From NCBI GenBank assembly GCA_035079385.1, contig JAVHKY010000030.1, forward strand, positions 6,983,001 to 7,047,000: a stretch of 64,000 nt of DNA. Direction: 5' to 3'. Each line of letters opens with the position of its first letter. Position 1 is the stretch's first letter. The notes beneath the pieces are model-generated. The model did no database searches. It was not told where the DNA came from and worked only from the letters and a program-made list of their open reading frames with translations. The stretch is from Aspidiotus rigidus (Eukaryota > Arthropoda > Insecta > Hemiptera > Diaspididae). Both the position numbers and the translations under genes were made by a program. This document shows, in pieces, positions 35,985 through 49,157 of this stretch.

Positions 35985-38160
35985 AATCCAAGAACATTTC
36001 ACCATCCTAAAAAGGCTGAATTTTCTAAAAGTAAAAAACAATAACCAAGAGAGTTGTTCAATATTCAGGATGAGACATAAAAATCGAACTAAATCGAACA
36101 AATTTCATCCAGCAAAGGGATTTTGTAAAATCCAGCAAGTTTATGAGCTAATGCTATGCCAGCTAGGTTCATTAACATAAAAATAATTCATCAAACATTT
36201 GGTCATGTGTAAGCGAGATACATGAAGTAGAGCTTCGAGATGTCGGAGAGATAGCCAAGATTTAAGGTGATTCTAGAGATTTGATGGCCAAATCACAAAA
36301 ACCAAGCTCTGCAACCATGATAGAATTTTTTCTGAAGAGCAATTTAACAACAAAGAGCAAATAATGTAAACATCAAAGGTTGATCCAATGACTATGGGTA
36401 TTGAAGGTTTTAAAGTAGGAGAGGAAGAAGAAAGAATACTTGATAAAGCATTTGGTCCTACATGTCATGCCCTTACATCTTACCATCTTTGACTCCCATT
36501 ATATTGGAAGTGGCAGCACAAATTGAACCATTTGTCTGTTCAGTCTAAAAATTAGCAATGTATCCACAAAAGTTGTGTAATCAGGACCAGCAATCAACCA
36601 AACAGGTCGTCGACTTGCTATTATGAATTTTGAAGTATACAGTCACTCTAGAATTCACAAAGAATTTCACCATCTTCAAAGGGGGAGGACTTTTCAAAAA
36701 ATAAATAACCCAGTGAGGTGTTCAATATTTAGGATAAAATAACAAATAGCCCAGAGCAGACTGGGAGAATTTTGTACCCAGATCTTCCATACAAATTTGA
36801 ATTGACAACTGGACATACATCCAAGTCAAGAATCAAAATAAGCAAACACAGTCATCAATCCATTTACTTTCTTATACAAAAACTACTATTCTCTAGAATG
36901 AATATTTGACCTACTAGTAGTATTACAAATTTAGACCATGTATCGACAATCAATAATAAATATCACAAACTAATACTGTATGTATGCAGTAACTGCCCGC
37001 GCCAATAGATGTTTGCATTGCGAGAGGAAAGGGAAGTTGTTCATATATCCATTGGCTTGGATAGTTCTAAACACAAGCAACCGATGTTTGTTGTTTCATC
37101 CTCAACACACACAATGGTTCCCCACAAGTAGCCGCATTCAATCACTTATATGAAGAGTGTGCCATGCGGTCACAGGATAAAAACAACCACAAAAGGACAC
37201 AAAAGAAGAAAAAAAGCAATTGCAACAGGTTTGGACTTGTAAAATGAGCAAAAGCCTGAAAAATTGAGCCAAATGGTACCAATTTCATCCAGGAAAGAGA
37301 CTTTGTAGAAACAACTTATAAACTAGTACTAAAAATACAAGTGACTAATGCTATGCTATATGTGTAGGGTGATTTCAGGTATCGACAACCAATGAAAGTA
37401 ATTCATCAAGGATTAAATCATGTGTCAGCAAAACCTGTGAAGAATCTGAGCGTCGAGATATTAGAGAGACTGCCAAAATTTAAAATGATTCCAAAGATTC
37501 TATTCACATATAAAACACATTTGACAGCTAAATCAACTAAAAAAACCACACTCTGCTAGTGCTACCACGAAGAAACTTTTTGTTAAATGGGTTCAATTTT
37601 GCAGTGCAAGCTAACAACAAATAGCGAATAATAAACTTTGTAAGACTCAAAGAAAGTAATTCTAAGGGTGTTATTTGAATTCAAAACATATTCAACATTC
37701 AAATCGATACAAAAACCAAGTTCTGCTACCATAATGAAAATTTTCTGTCTAACAATCTCAATTTTCGTTGGTAAGCAAATAATAACATTACTGAACAAAA
37801 AATAAAAAAGTAAATGTATTACATATTCGAACATCCGATTCCTAGGTGTTTTTGAATGCTGAACACGATGGCGTCTTCCGTTTTTCGCTAGGACGTCACA
37901 TCAGTTTCCTGTAACAATCTGGTTTACTTGCCGCGGACCATCGCGGAAATTGTGACGTCCTAGCGAAAAACGGAAGACGACATCGTGTTCAGCATTGAAA
38001 AACACCTTAGAATTGGATATTCGAATATGTAATACATTTACTTTTTTATTTTTTGTTCAGTAGTGTAATGAACTTCGTAAAAATGAAAGGTCGACTAATG
38101 ACCATAGGGATTCAAGAATTTAAGCAAAGTGTAATAGAGAATTTGTGCCACCTATCATCT
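35985..38160 (+). repeat. Diverged direct repeats, two to three copies
   Basis: Segment 35985-36080 matches 36655-36755 (ATTTCACCATC ... TGTTCAATATT). Segment 36100-36400 matches 37280-37640 (AATTTCATCCAG, GCTAATGCTATG, CGAGATGTC/ATATTAGAGAGA). A third short copy of the AAAAACCAAG/CTCTGC block occurs at 37700-37785 and resumes at 38080-38130 beyond the foldback element. Similarity is moderate with many indels. No coding potential was found. The class is unknown. Confidence 0.6.
37786..38065. mobile_element. Foldback MITE with 115-bp arms, TAA flanks
   Basis: The left arm (37786-37900) and right arm (37951-38065) are inverted repeats of equal length. I count about seven mismatches and no indels, separated by a 50-bp centre. 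The trinucleotide TAA flanks both ends (37783-37785 and 38066-38068). A 3-bp TWA duplication is the hallmark of PIF/Harbinger elements, so a Harbinger-derived MITE is the best guess; a 2-bp TA (Tc1/mariner-like) reading is also possible. The element interrupts a copy of the surrounding direct repeat, which continues on the far side. No ORF. Confidence 0.82.
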
Positions 38161-38169
38161 ATTAACCAA

Positions 38170-41040
38170 ACTTCTCCACGTATTTCAGAAATGGTGGTAC
38201 AATTAAATTACTAGTTTATTCCATCGTAAAATTCGCGGAATATACGCACAAATATTGTTGTAGTTAAGGTAAACAATCAAGTGATCAAGTTTGTCTACCT
38301 CATCATCATCGTCACCAAGTAGATATGATCACCATGAATATGGAGTTACAGTATATAGAACTGAAGCGTTCGTTGATTCAAGCACAATCACGATAACGCG
38401 TCAAAACATGACTGAAAGAAGATGAATGGTTTCGGCGCGGCGCGCAAACCTTCAGTCAAACAACTAACCGTTGTTGCTGGAGAACATCCTCTTGGGAGCT
38501 GATGTGCCTGGCCGTCCATGAGCGCAGAACATCTCCAACCAACTGGTGATTTTACACCTATAGTCAAAAACCAATTGTTTCATATCAAGATTGATGAGAC
38601 CCTAAATAGAACAGATTCCCTATTTTCCTCTGTTTTTGTTTATTGATGTAATTAATGATGGAAACCTTGTCATCAACAAATGAAACCAGCTGCGAAACAA
38701 CATGTACTTTTTTCTGATTGAATTCATTAGGATTAGAACCGGTTTTGAAAGGTTGTCTGCTGATGATCGTCAATTCTACATGCAGATATTTATAACCTCA
38801 CTGTTTCCGTTCAACACGAACCCAAAATGTTCACGCGCATAATATCCTACCACGGGAAAGTTACAAGCTCATTTTTACATTCTGAAGTATGATCCTATTC
38901 CTGGTAACAATATACTGGCATATAAGGATTTTATGTTCGTCCAGCATTTTACCATTTATTATTACAAAATCCATTCAAAGCGGTGAGTTTTTGAAGAATT
39001 CAGCTAAACATTCGAAGCCAATCAGAATTTTTGAACTGACGACGAGCCAATTCATTAAGTACTATATGAGAATCCCTTTATTGTCGCGAATACAAAGCGT
39101 TAAAATTGTTTTTTTTTTTTTCTCTGTTTTTTACTTTATATAGAGCATGACAAGCTTGTGTGCGGTCGTTAAAATTCCAACCACATCACAAGTATGAAAC
39201 GAGCACCAAAACAGCAGGAAGACAGCAAAAATTATCTATTATATTACTAGGGTGTATTCGCTTTATCGTCGCGCACGGTTTTAATTTCTGAATTTATTCG
39301 CAAGCCCGGAAACCACTGTAACGCTATCGATAAGCGTTTATTGTTGAACAAGCGGCCTGATCTGCCATTGGGTAACGGATAGACAGTCAGTATACACCAC
39401 AGGGCGCATCTATTTTCCAGACTTAAATGGACGCGAACGATAGAAAACCCGTCGAGGGGCATAAACCGTAATTAAGATAATTACGCGAGGTGTTTCCATT
39501 GTTGAAGGCATATTTGGGTGATACTACCGGTAACGTTAATGGATATATTATATGTACGGTCGTCATACATTCTAATTAACTTCTGCTGTATCGACACATT
39601 CCTTCAGATACCGCGTACCAATTGCTCGACGTGAAAAGATGAGCAAAGTTCGAAAATGCAAACTCACAAATCCGGCAAAAAAAACTTGATATAGAAAATC
39701 CTGAAAATGATAATTGTCAACAAATGCGTCAAAGCAAAAGACATAACAACTGTCAAGTTCACTGTCTTCGCGAAAATTACAACACGAATAACCATCCACG
39801 AAGAACAATGAGAGACTCATCTTTCATGCTATCTGCAGTGGCTTATATACAGCATATTTTGCACTTTCGAAACAATTTTTTCTGTTTTTTTGTCACTTTC
39901 TCAAAAACTATGCATTTTAGAGAAGAAATTTCGAACAAAAGTTGTTCCTCATCAAATTTACTATAACGAAATCGCTGATTTGTTTTCAAGACTGGATTAT
40001 ACTGACAATTGGAGAGGAGGTACTTCATGTTGTTGTGTTAACTTTTTGAATATTTTAAACAACTGCTATAAATTCATTGAATAGAAGTGGGATTCTCATC
40101 CAAGCCTACTCATTGAGGTTGAATTAATAATTCATTTTGGTTATTAGTTCAGAGAATCTTCACTGAAGTTATACCCGAAAGGGTCGCTTCCGTCGTTGGA
40201 AGAAACAAAATTAAATGCATACGCAACCCGCACCTACTCCATCATGGAGGACAGGCGGTGTTTTGGAAATGCAACATAAACGCGATTAGTAGGTATAGAA
40301 AATGATTTTCCACGAGAGAAGGGGCAACTCCATTGAAGTATTTTTTTAGTCAGATATCTAAGCTGATGCTGTTTCTTTGTTGGATTTCCATTTGGTTTTC
40401 ATTTTGGTCCGAGTAAGGAGAGAGATGAACCCTTACAGACAATGAGACTGAGAATATCTCATCGCATCAGTACAGTTGTAAGATCTTAGCGCAACTGCAA
40501 TAGGAAGGTAGCATGCCATTGGGACATCTGGACTAAGCTATGGCGGATTCTTCTTGGATGACAGACCCATTGAGGTAGGGATATACCGGTCTGGGAGTGT
40601 CAGGAGTTTGTCTCACAAGTTAATACGGGGGGGTCCGATGAATCCCGTACTTAATTGCGGTGGTAGAGAGGCTGCTCTATCCGAGGTGTGGAGAAGTTGA
40701 GTTTGTAACCATAGTATTGTGAAAAACAATGTTGTGGATGATATGTGCATATGAACACACGTGGTTTGACGACCATTTGGTGTTGGTGGCGTGGCATTTG
40801 ACTCACAGGTGGGTTTTAGAGTTGTGAGTTGTACCGCCCGTCAGTGCAGTGCTCATTAATTCAGCGTTTTTGTTATCGTGTTGTACTTGTGTCCATAGGT
40901 CACCTTTGACTTACTACATAACTGTGTAAGAAAAAGTTCATATGTCGAGCCTCTGAGTATTGAATGTGTTGTATTTGAGATTATACGTTACCACTGCATT
41001 ACTATGGCGGTAGAATTTTTTTCAGGAATGTTAAAAAAAA
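38170..41040. other. Non-coding stretch, no gene recognised
   Basis: The segment at about 40380-41000 is less AT-rich and contains GT-rich words, but I read no protein or RNA motif in it. ORFs elsewhere are short. Confidence 0.4.
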
Positions 41041-41044
41041 AAAT

Positions 41045-42235
41045 TATTTCAATATGAATTTTATTACTGATAATAATTTATACATCAAGTATAAATTTTA
41101 ATTAAAACATCTACAAATTTAAACTTAGTATGAAATACTGGATCATTAATTTATATTAACAATACTCATTTGAATTTTCATTGCGTTCTTTATTTTAATA
41201 AATTATTTTTCTCATTCAAATGATATATTCATTAACTCAATAATCTATTACAATTTAAATTATGGTTGAATATTTCAATTTATTCATAGAAAATTAACAT
41301 CTATGATTTTCATTTCAATCTTTTATTCATATATTACGTACATTAATATACCTATAAGAATTTTATAAATACAAAAATGTGATATTCCAATTTAATTGTA
41401 ATAATTTCTTTTCTTGGTTATTCACTTGTTTGAAGACAAATATCTTATTGAGCAAGAACAGTTATTACTAATTTTATGGCTGTTATTCCCTCCACTCAAT
41501 TGGAAATGATAATATTATAATTATATTTAATTTGGGGAAATCGATTTATTAATAATATTATTCAAATTAATTCATTTTTTTCAATCCATTTTACTTCAGC
41601 AATTATATGTTTAATATTATTTACTCAATTATTTTACATATTAATAAATCATCTAATCCTTTAAATTTAAATGATAATATTGACCAAATTAATTTAAATC
41701 CTTTATTTATTTTTGAAGATATATCAATATAATTAATATTTGTATACCTTTTTTTAATAATGAATATAATTTTACCATTAAAAATAAATAATCCAGATAA
41801 TTTTAACCAAAAATAATAATATTTAAAACTCCTAATCATATTGAACCAGAATATTTTTTATTCTATTATTCAACCATACGTTCAATCAATAATAAATTAT
41901 TACGTTTATTTACAACGATAAAATCAATCATTATTTTATTATTTTTTTTTTTACCAAATTGAAAAAAAAAAATAAATACATACATAAATAAGTAAATATA
42001 TTCAAATATTTTTAATAATAAATTTATTTTAATTAAAAAATTTTTTATCAATATCTCAATGATATTAATAATTCTAATTTCTTTTCAAAAAATAATCATT
42101 AATAAAATTATTAAATAAAAATTATCAAAATATAAATAATGAATACAGAAATACAAAAATAATAATAATAATATTAAAATTGTTAAATTAATAAAATAAA
42201 TTATACCTGAATATTCTACTATAAATAACAAGTAT
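41045..42235 (+). pseudogene. cytb: NUMT: nuclear copy of mitochondrial cytochrome b (plus)
   Basis: An AT-rich plus-strand block which, under the invertebrate mitochondrial code, reads much of cytochrome b in order. It gives an N-terminal segment homologous to the other NUMT, then YSNLIVMISFLGYSLVWRQM, SYWARTVITNF, FFSIHF, SSNPLNLNDNIDQINLNPLF at 41651-41710, NNPDNF, and finally HIEPEYFLFYYSTIRSINNK near 41840-41900. The last corresponds to the PEWYFLFAYAILRSIPNK landmark. Frameshifts and TAA codons interrupt it, so it is a pseudogene. After about 41905 the C-terminal part and the downstream mitochondrial sequence are poorly readable. Confidence 0.85.
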
Positions 42236-42239
42236 AGTT

Positions 42240-45200
42240 GTTGAACCTCAAGGTCTTAGATGTATTGTACTTGGGCCTTACTGAAGTAGTAAGTTGTCAA
42301 ACAATGTTCAAACAGTGTTGAAAAAAAAAAAAATACACTTTGAAGGCATAGTCAGATTAAGGCCTTGGGGTTTGAAACTTCCAAATCATACTTAGCTCAA
42401 ATGAGAAGTGAGGAATCTTGATATCTCCCTACTGAGTCAAAGTTCGAAGCTGAAGTCGTGGTCATATAAAGTAGAGTTTTAGATCCAATTACAATATTGG
42501 TGCAGTTGAAAAGGCAGTCGTGCAGTGCCCATTTGAGTGGGAGCAGCTTAATGGCAACTGCTCCTCAGCCGCGTCCGCCTAAAAACTTATCGGGAATTCT
42601 GAGATGCTGCGTCAAAGACTCTGTCAAGATGATACTGTCAAGAGAGATTTGTAACATTTAATGAGAATTGGACACCGGGTTAAATTTACAAGTACAGAAA
42701 TCCACAGTCGGTGGTAGATTATTGGAGAAAAGGTTCATGAAACAATACCAAGATAGGTACAGTCGAGGGACTGAATCTGTGTTAACCGTTGTGAAAAGGT
42801 AAGAGAACGACGACCTAGTGAATTAAATATACCAATTAGAAGAAAATACGACTGATTTAGACTATACTTACGTTGGTCATTTTCGCGCGCATTACCTGAA
42901 GAAAACTATCTCAGGGATAAACCTTCGCACTGTGAATATTGAAATATCACATGGAGAATTTACTATAAATCAGCAATTTTTGGGCCAACCAATAGGCTTA
43001 GAGTAATAAGTGAGTAATGTATCTCATAGTAAATTCGATGAAGAACTTGAAACTTTTTTCTCCAAAGTGTGTAATTTTCGAAAAAATTGAAAAACTTAAT
43101 TTTGGAAGGCAACAGATGATCACAAAGTAGGTTTAAAAGAGGCGGGACGCTTAGGACTCGTTGGTATTTTTATTAAGTGGTCTTTTTGACTACTTTTATG
43201 TAAAGAAATGTATTGTCGCAATTATGAGTAGCTAGACGTCTAATTTAGCTGGACTAATTTTGAAAAGAAAGAAATAGATAATACTGGCGCAACTTGGTAA
43301 ACTTGCGTCGATTTAATAGAGTACGAGGGTCTAAATTTGATCTCCCAAGCTCTCTTGTAAAAATAAATTTAAAATTCCACCCGTTGAACCTCAACTAACA
43401 ATTACTCACAGATACTCGTAAGTTTGCGCAGTGGTGATATTTCATAGAAGGAGGAAACACTTGAAATGTCCATTGTCCTTGAAGATTCGTGAACTGAGTG
43501 ATGGTCCAGTTTTGAATGATACTTCGAATTTCTCATGCCCGTTCATCCCTCTTCCTGATAACCTTGTGGGTCAGAATGATATTGCCACTTTTTTATTAAT
43601 GGTTACCGAAAAAAGTTAACCTTATTCTGCCTCGCTCCAAGGTATAGCTCCATGATCGTCATTTTTTCGAGTCCTTTTCCCTTACTGCTCCTAAGTCGAA
43701 GTTTTTCCAAGTCTCCTTCCTATCTACAACCGATCAAGATACTGGATAGCTCGCTGCGTAAGGCACACTGAGCTAGTAGTGATGTCGCTGCATGAAACGC
43801 ACTACAAACGGTCATTTTCATACCCCGCTATTATACTTCATGGTCTCCATTATCAATATTTCACATGACTTTTCCTAATTCATAAAGCCGTTAAAAAGCT
43901 CGATTAATCAGACCTAAAAATTGTCAAATTCGAAACGGAAATGAATCAAACATGCGAATGCTTTTGCAGAAATGTGACCGCAGGCAGAGAAAAGTGGAAA
44001 TGAATGAACAGTGTTTCAGCGGTTAGTCATGATACTCATACAGATTGAGATTTTGTTGCGAGAGAAGCATCAATAATATATTTCCGGAAATGTTTTCATA
44101 TAATTATTTTCTCATGTATCGTCCATGTAAATCAAATAAAAAAACTATATGATATTGTGGTTTTTCAGCAAAATTTTTTCAAGTTTTGGATATCTTTCTT
44201 CTTAAAACTCGTAGACCTTGGACACACAAGAAATGGTACAAATTTGAATGAAAATCTTATTCGTAGAGAATACGATCATGAGATAGCAGCGAACATTTTT
44301 TTTTCTCAATCTATTTTAAAATTTACATCAGTGTCGCTGTCATTCTTTATTTCATACTATATCAAATAAGAAAGTATTTCTACTCGAGGGAAAAGGTGGA
44401 AAAAATTAATAAGCCTATATGAAAGGCCGTTTCGTTTCGAAAGTGTTGACAAAGTACAAAATTCTATCTAACAACAAGCGGGCAGAAAAGATTTCGAACC
44501 TTTGAGGAGATGTGAACATGACGTTCCGACAACCTATTCTCATTTGACGAGAGAACAGCATACTCGAATGCGTTGAAAAGGAGGGGAATTTTGAAGTTTG
44601 AGGACGGTTAGGCTGTCGAGAGTGGAGCGGAAGCCGATACGCATAAATGAAAATAACATACCCGCTGTATAGTTAGACTACATTAAAAGTGGCGCACGAG
44701 AAAGAGCCGAGAGGTATACGTCTCTCTCTTAAGTCTTCGGCAGCGTGTAAAGAGATGCACAAAAGTTTTCCCCACAGTCAGTACTTACGTCCGTTATTGT
44801 GGCAAGAGATTATGATTAATGAGAAGATAATGTGTTCTGAGCAATATGGATGCGACTTGATGAAAAATTACACTCGGTAGACTAATTATTTTAACATGAA
44901 ACACATACTCGTCTTGAAATTTTAGCGCCGTATTTCAAGCAATTTAATTTCAACTAATTAGGTATTAGTTTCGGTACAATTGCAGAAGTACCATGGCCGC
45001 CGTCGTATCCTAAAATACGCCTCAACTTTTGTTATGAATTTTTCTGTACATGACGGTAAAATAAAGCTTCACGGTAACATCAACTAACTTCTATAACGTC
45101 GAACCTTATCTCGCCTTCATATCCTTGTTTGTGCTTCTGCCTTCATTACAGTTTCTTTAAGTTACTGCAACGTTAAGACCGGAGCAATCGCCTTTATTTA

Positions 45201-46130
45201 CATTCTGAATTACTTGGAATTTTCGAACGAAAATATAACTTTGCATTGTTCCTCATCAGAGTGAATACATACAGTAAATAAGAGGAAGACGAGTAAAGCA
45301 AGAAAGCTCTTTCGATTCGTTTTAGTTCAAAAACCCAAAAAACGTATTTTATCATGTAGGATGATTACATTTTCTTTCTTGAGTGTAGAAGATTATGAAG
45401 AAAAAGTACGAATTTTCGCATTGTTTTGGAAGGTAGGTATATATGAAACAAAATAGAAATGGAGCATACTATATTATGTGGATATCTTATGAAGCAGAAA
45501 AATTATGTATAATACGAGATAGGAGAAGCAAAAATAAAACTATACTAACGTCTTCGTACATTTTCTACGGGAATCACGTGCACACAACCTACGTTTTTAT
45601 TTTGCCGAATATTCGCTTTCGGAAGAATAATCTTTCCTGAGAAACTGAAAATGTGGCTGGTCTTTCATTTTCACTATTGTCGTATCCTCATTCTAGTTTC
45701 TCGACGTTATACCAAATTCATTTTAACGATGTGTCAATACTGGTCGCCCGAAGCGATGAAATTTTTCCTCAAAAATATTACGCCCTCGTCATTGTTTGTT
45801 AATTTTCTTTTTCCATTTCTTTCACTTCTCTATGCTCTCGGCTAAATAAATCAAGTTCAATGTTTGGCGTCGCTCAACTAACACTCATAAAATCAAGATC
45901 ACTATTGATGTCACGAGCATAATCTTACTTTTCCTCCTCAGTATAAAGATTCAAGTATAGTCTTAATTGAATCAAAATTTCCTTCTGAATACAAAAATTC
46001 TTAGACTGACAGAAGTATGGTAGAAATATCAGAATTATTTTATAAATTTTGAAAAATACAAATTTAACGTTGCTTTGAACCGATTCTCCATTTTTGTAAA
46101 AATCGAAAAAAATTCAAACATTTCGAATAG
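42240..46130. other. Non-coding stretch, no gene recognised
   Basis: Only short ORFs. An A12 run occurs near 42320-42333. No element ends were identified. Confidence 0.45.
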
Positions 46131-46137
46131 TTTGAAC

Positions 46138-46446
46138 TAAGGCTCTATAAGTATAGGTAATGACACGACGCCATGATGGATCTATCGGTAGAGCGAGCAT
46201 GTTCGATTGCGTTCCGCGTAGCTACGCGGAGCGACCAGTGTCAGATTTTGGAGTATGAAAATTATCACAAAATATTCTGGAAGTGAGGTCATCTGATAGG
46301 AAATTTTAAGACAAAAGAATTTCATTCTCTTCTTTTTTCTAAAAAAATCAATAGTTTTTGAGATATCAATACACAGGCTCTTATGGCAATTCCCTGGGAA
46401 AGATCCATCATGGCGTCGTGTCATTACCTATACTTATAGAGCCTTA
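46138..46446. mobile_element. 309-bp MITE with perfect 46-bp terminal inverted repeats
   Basis: Positions 46138-46183 and 46401-46446 are exact inverted repeats over 46 bp, starting TAAGGCTCTATAAG. The heptamer TTTGAAC directly abuts both ends (46131-46137 and 46447-46453) as a probable target site duplication. The interior contains no ORF of note, but it has an exact 18-bp palindrome (TCCGCGTAGCTACGCGGA, 46213-46230). The identical arms suggest recent mobilisation. The superfamily is unclear: a 7-bp duplication is uncommon, and the TA at each end leaves a TA-duplication alternative. Confidence 0.88.
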
Positions 46447-46449
46447 TTT

Positions 46450-49149
46450 GAACCAAAATAACTGACATACGAACATACGATGAATAGGCCCATAAACCTA
46501 CTGCGATTTAAGAAGTAACCACGCGAAAGTGGAAATCCATCCGTGGGAAAAACGGAAGAACCATAGATTTGGATGGCCTTGGACTTTGCTGGCCCCCACC
46601 AAAGTCATTAGTTCCAAATACTTGTAGACCCGTACTCAAAGTGGATTGCGATAGAAGTTCTCAATAAGACACTTATTACAAAAATCACCACCGCGCGCCT
46701 GGTCAAGAATTCTCAGCCAGTTTACCAATTTATTAGACCTGGTTGCAGACTAGATTCACGTCCGACTGAATCTAGGACAATATATTCAGCAAGATACAAC
46801 GAATATCATTGACGCGTACAGTGCAGTGTTGCTCCATTAAACACCGGAATTAAACGCAATCAGACTTGATGATGGGTCAGAAAATTCGTAAAACACTTGA
46901 TTTATTGCCATCTATTGCTACCAGAAAATACACTTCCTTTTTTTGAATGTCGCAACAGAAGTACACAAAAAGTGAAGGTGGGAGATGGCTTGTAAAAAAA
47001 GAGGCCATATACAAAGGAAAACATCCACATATCTTGACTAGAATCGGATGTTGTGCGATGTTCCAGCAAATTTCAAGATATCCATTTCGTTTCCACTCAA
47101 TAAGACACGTTCAATCAAGTCCACGATTGTTGCTGACTTCGCTGTAGGCATAAAATCCGATCTTTGTCTCAGTACCGAGCGTGTCAAATCCCTCATATCA
47201 GATGGTTATCCAACTCGATCAACCAATCTCAAGTGATACCCGCGACTATACCGCTCCTTAAAACGTCGTTTCCAACAAGAAATGCTCGTCCTTGTTGAAG
47301 CGGACAAAGGCGAATCGCCAAAAAATGGAAAAATTATTCTCTTCTGCCAACGCCACTTGCATCAACTTTCCTCTGACCCAGGCGATAGATGAGTCCTCCC
47401 ACGTAATCAAAGGAAAACGGGGCATCTTCGGATAATAAACACCTTCTTGTGGGATTCCCACCCCTCATGTCCGTCTCCAAACTCATTCGTCTCAAGGGTT
47501 CCTTCCGACCAAAAATCTTAAAACATTCGGTGACGGATCGGACAAACCGGCCGGAAACTTAGGCTGCGTCTTCAAGAACACCGGAATGCGTAAAACAGAG
47601 TCGCAGCTCTCTGCATAAAAACAGGTCACACTATCAAAAAATCTCCTGTCCCTTCTCCACTCCTACAAAAAAAGGCAAACTTTGTAAACGACGTCGAATC
47701 AACATCATACGATTCTTTTACGGATATCGTCATTCTACACCAGTCACCACAAGACTCATTCTCTTTCCACAAATGCCGCTGCTTCTTAATTCATTCGCTT
47801 CCAGAATAATTATGATGATCGCCTACGCGCAGTCGAAACTGGTATCCGTATCGCTCAAAACTCTCGAAATTTCATGTTTCTACCTATTATTTTCCAACGT
47901 TTCGTCCTTTTCGACCTCATTGTAGTTCTAAATTTGTGATTTTGCCACCAAAATTGTGATTTTGTTTTTTATCTCAAGCGTTTAGTTTATTTCTATATTT
48001 ATTTTTCCAACTTTTCGACCTCACTGTGCTTCTGAATTCGTGATTTTGTCTCTAAATTTGTGATTTTGTTTTCGAAGTATCTTGACCTGTTCAGTTTTTC
48101 TCCGTTCCTCATATATTATGGCTCCTATACCTATGAGGAGACGATTCATATTATCCACTCTTTGTAAAAGTACTATTAGTTTATGAGTGAAGTCTCATAA
48201 TGATTAATTATTGCTTCTACATGTAAAGGTTTGCCCGAGACAAAGAGCAGTGTTACTGCTTTCAGTAATATGCCAATGACGTCATTAGGAACCTATTCTA
48301 TCATCTCAACTGTAATTTGCATCATAAAAAAGCTTTTCTTTTTTATTAAGGTGATTCTAACAATGGTATTTTTCACTCTCCTTAATCACAACCAAATGTT
48401 ACACAGATTTCTACATATCTTTAATGATTTCTTCACGTCTGAATTTTCTGTTGTAGAATCACCAGGGAATAAAAATCTACTTACATGAGAACGAATCGCA
48501 AAAAACCATAGATAGCAGAAAACGGCAATGATCACCATTTCGAACCTCAAGAAATGTTTTTCGAATCACCAAGAGAAATCAGTTATTTCAAACAATATCT
48601 AATTACAGTACATTCATATTGAAATTTCTGTATTATTTGATACTATAAAATACCAGCAGTGATGATTCTTATTCTAACTCATTTCTAAGCATAGAGGCAC
48701 TCTTCAAAATGAACTTCATGATGTAACACCGTTGCTTCGTGGTCGTGGTCGCACTGCGCAAACACAAAATATCTCAACACCGACAGCTCAAGAATCAACA
48801 CGAGGACAAAATCGTTCATTCTCAATCACGAGCTAAATTCCCAGCCTCTAGAACATCGCCAACCGGTCATTCATCCCAACACCCAAATTAGGGAGGATTG
48901 CCTATAGCTGTAAATCATTCTTTGAATTCACGAAGATAGAGATCAATGTAAATATGACCCAATTTAGCGACTTGATTGAAATACAACAATTACGAGAAAT
49001 TATAAACTGAAAAAGTTCGTGACATTAGGGGGGAAGGGCCTTGGGAAAATGTTGACTAAAGAGCAAGGCTTAAGAAATGATCAATCTACTCCATGAAATT
49101 TCAATTCATAATCTACATAAAAAAAAAAAAAAACTAGAAAAATTCTTAA
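46450..49149. other. Non-coding stretch with weak coding-like relics
   Basis: 47150-47400 reads LVEADKGESPKNGK in a plus frame, faintly like the ADKGN motif of PLE reverse transcriptases, but there is no supporting block nearby. At 48690-48830 a Gly/Arg-rich stretch (LLRGRGRTAQTQN) is open for about 45 codons. Neither can be assigned. Around 47930-48080 the word TTGTGATTTTG recurs several times. Confidence 0.35.
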
Positions 49150-49157
49150 CTCATGAG

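Noticed and set aside
40380..41000. Possible non-coding RNA or exon in less AT-rich segment
   Set aside because: No RNA structure, splice-site pattern or repeat homology could be shown.
47150..47460. Coding-like stretch with ADKGE motif, possible PLE N-terminus
   Set aside because: Only one short word resembles the PLE TKxDKGN motif and no other PLE block follows.
48690..48830. Gly/Arg-rich open stretch (LLRGRGRTAQ)
   Set aside because: Too short, stops on both sides, no homologous context; could be chance or an unknown exon.
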